Shown here one piece after another: positions 63,459 to 64,000 of a stretch of 64,000 nt of DNA. Source of the DNA: Bradyrhizobium sp. 200. GTDB lineage: Bacteria > Pseudomonadota > Alphaproteobacteria > Rhizobiales > Xanthobacteraceae. A model generated the notes under the pieces. It saw nothing but the letters and a program-made list of their open reading frames with translations. It had not been told where the DNA came from and did not search any database. Location of the stretch: positions 4,260,001 to 4,324,000 of the forward strand of contig NZ_CP064689.1 of assembly GCF_023100945.1 (NCBI RefSeq), given 5' to 3'. The first letter of the stretch is position 1. Every line of letters starts with the position of its first letter. Made by a program: the position numbers and the translations under genes.

Positions 63459-64000
63459 CTACTCGGCGGGCGCGGCGACCGCCGCCGGCCGGGATCGCTG
63501 CCGCAGCCGGTCGATCAGGAGATAGATTACCGGCGTGGTGTAGAGCGTCAGGATCTGCGACACGAACAATCCGCCGATGATGGTGATGCCGAGCGGCCGG
63601 CGCAATTCGGTGCCGGGACCGGTGGCAATGACCAGCGGAATACCGGCAAACAGGGCCGCCATCGTCGTCATCAGGATCGGCCGGAACCGGGCGCGGCACG
63701 CCTCGAAGATCGCGTCCGCCGACGACAGGCCGCGGTTTCGCTCGGCATCGAGCGCAAAATCGACCATCATGATGCCGTTCTTCTTGACGATGCCGATCAG
63801 CAGGATGATGCCGACAAAGGCGATCACCGTCAGCGGCGTGTTGGTCACCTGCAGCGCCAGCAGCGCGCCGAGGCCGGCCGACGGCAGGGTCGAGATGATG
63901 GTGATCGGATGCGCAAGGCTCTCATAGAGCACGCCGAGCACGATATACATCGCCACCAGCGCGCCCAGGATCAGCAGCGGCTGCCGTCCGCTGGTCTTGT
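63459..64000 (-). CDS. RND efflux permease (AcrB-like), C-terminal part
   Basis: The gene enters from the right edge; about 180 C-terminal residues are visible. Transmembrane segments and the motif [58 protein letters not shown] and [19 protein letters not shown] are hallmarks of HAE1/HAE2 proton-driven drug or metal efflux pumps. The substrate specificity is not visible. A periplasmic adaptor gene probably lies outside the window. Confidence 0.92.
   Translation of the reverse strand, partial: KTSGRQPLLILGALVAMYIVLGVLYESLAHPITIISTLPSAGLGALLALQVTNTPLTVIAFVGIILLIGIVKKNGIMMVDFALDAERNRGLSSADAIFEACRARFRPILMTTMAALFAGIPLVIATGPGTELRRPLGITIIGGLFVSQILTLYTTPVIYLLIDRLRQRSRPAAVAAPAE

Overview
The window looks like a chromosome segment of a Bradyrhizobium-type alphaproteobacterium (Nitrobacteraceae). 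The evidence is the dusB-ntrBC-ntrYX-hfq-hflX order, the fused ispDF, the popZ-like/valS/tolC/pcm group, high GC with rhizobial codon use, and several intergenic palindromes of the kind scattered through Bradyrhizobium genomes. The genus call is inference; no 16S rRNA gene or species marker is present.

Left part (1-17.5 kb) is accessory DNA. A secreted or structural LamG/beta-propeller protein, cut by the window edge, is followed by a compact RiPP locus: a 245-residue precursor with an FDLD leader box, a GGAPR cleavage-like site and a core of 25 Cys and 24 Thr/Ser, then a LanC-type cyclase and a full-length LanB-type dehydratase. This looks like a class I lanthipeptide system with an unusually large multi-Cys product, and it is the most notable system here. 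It is followed by gene fragments (Ku, LysR), a membrane protein plus a periplasmic-binding-like protein with a Cys-rich insert, an IS256 transposase remnant, and a seven-gene gas-vesicle operon in the actinobacterial order gvpAFGJLSK on the minus strand.

Middle part (16-42.9 kb) is mostly core genome: an M24 peptidase, a rhodanese, a CHASE/PAS/GAF/GGDEF cyclase, an enoyl-CoA hydratase with a C-terminal frameshift, a Co-type nitrile hydratase operon, queC, mazG, hflX, hfq, the nitrogen regulators ntrX, ntrY, ntrC and ntrB with dusB, ispDF, pncC, a ThDP enzyme, a beta-hydroxyacid dehydrogenase, a RatA/COQ10-like protein, a P-loop kinase, lipA and a 3-methyladenine glycosylase.

Right part (43-64 kb) mixes repeats, a GH113-like/RTX exported glycosidase, valS, a PopZ-like protein, tolC, pcm, tRNA-Asn(GTT) and tRNA-Cys(GCA). 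Between 54.6 and 60 kb are small regulator modules: HxlR with a decayed NmrA-type partner, and TetR with an NmrA-like gene and a DUF1772 gene; both have visible inverted-repeat operators. The end holds a membrane protein with a Myb/SANT-like C-terminus, a coupled 23-residue membrane peptide, a DTW-domain tRNA-modifying enzyme and the 3' end of an RND efflux permease.
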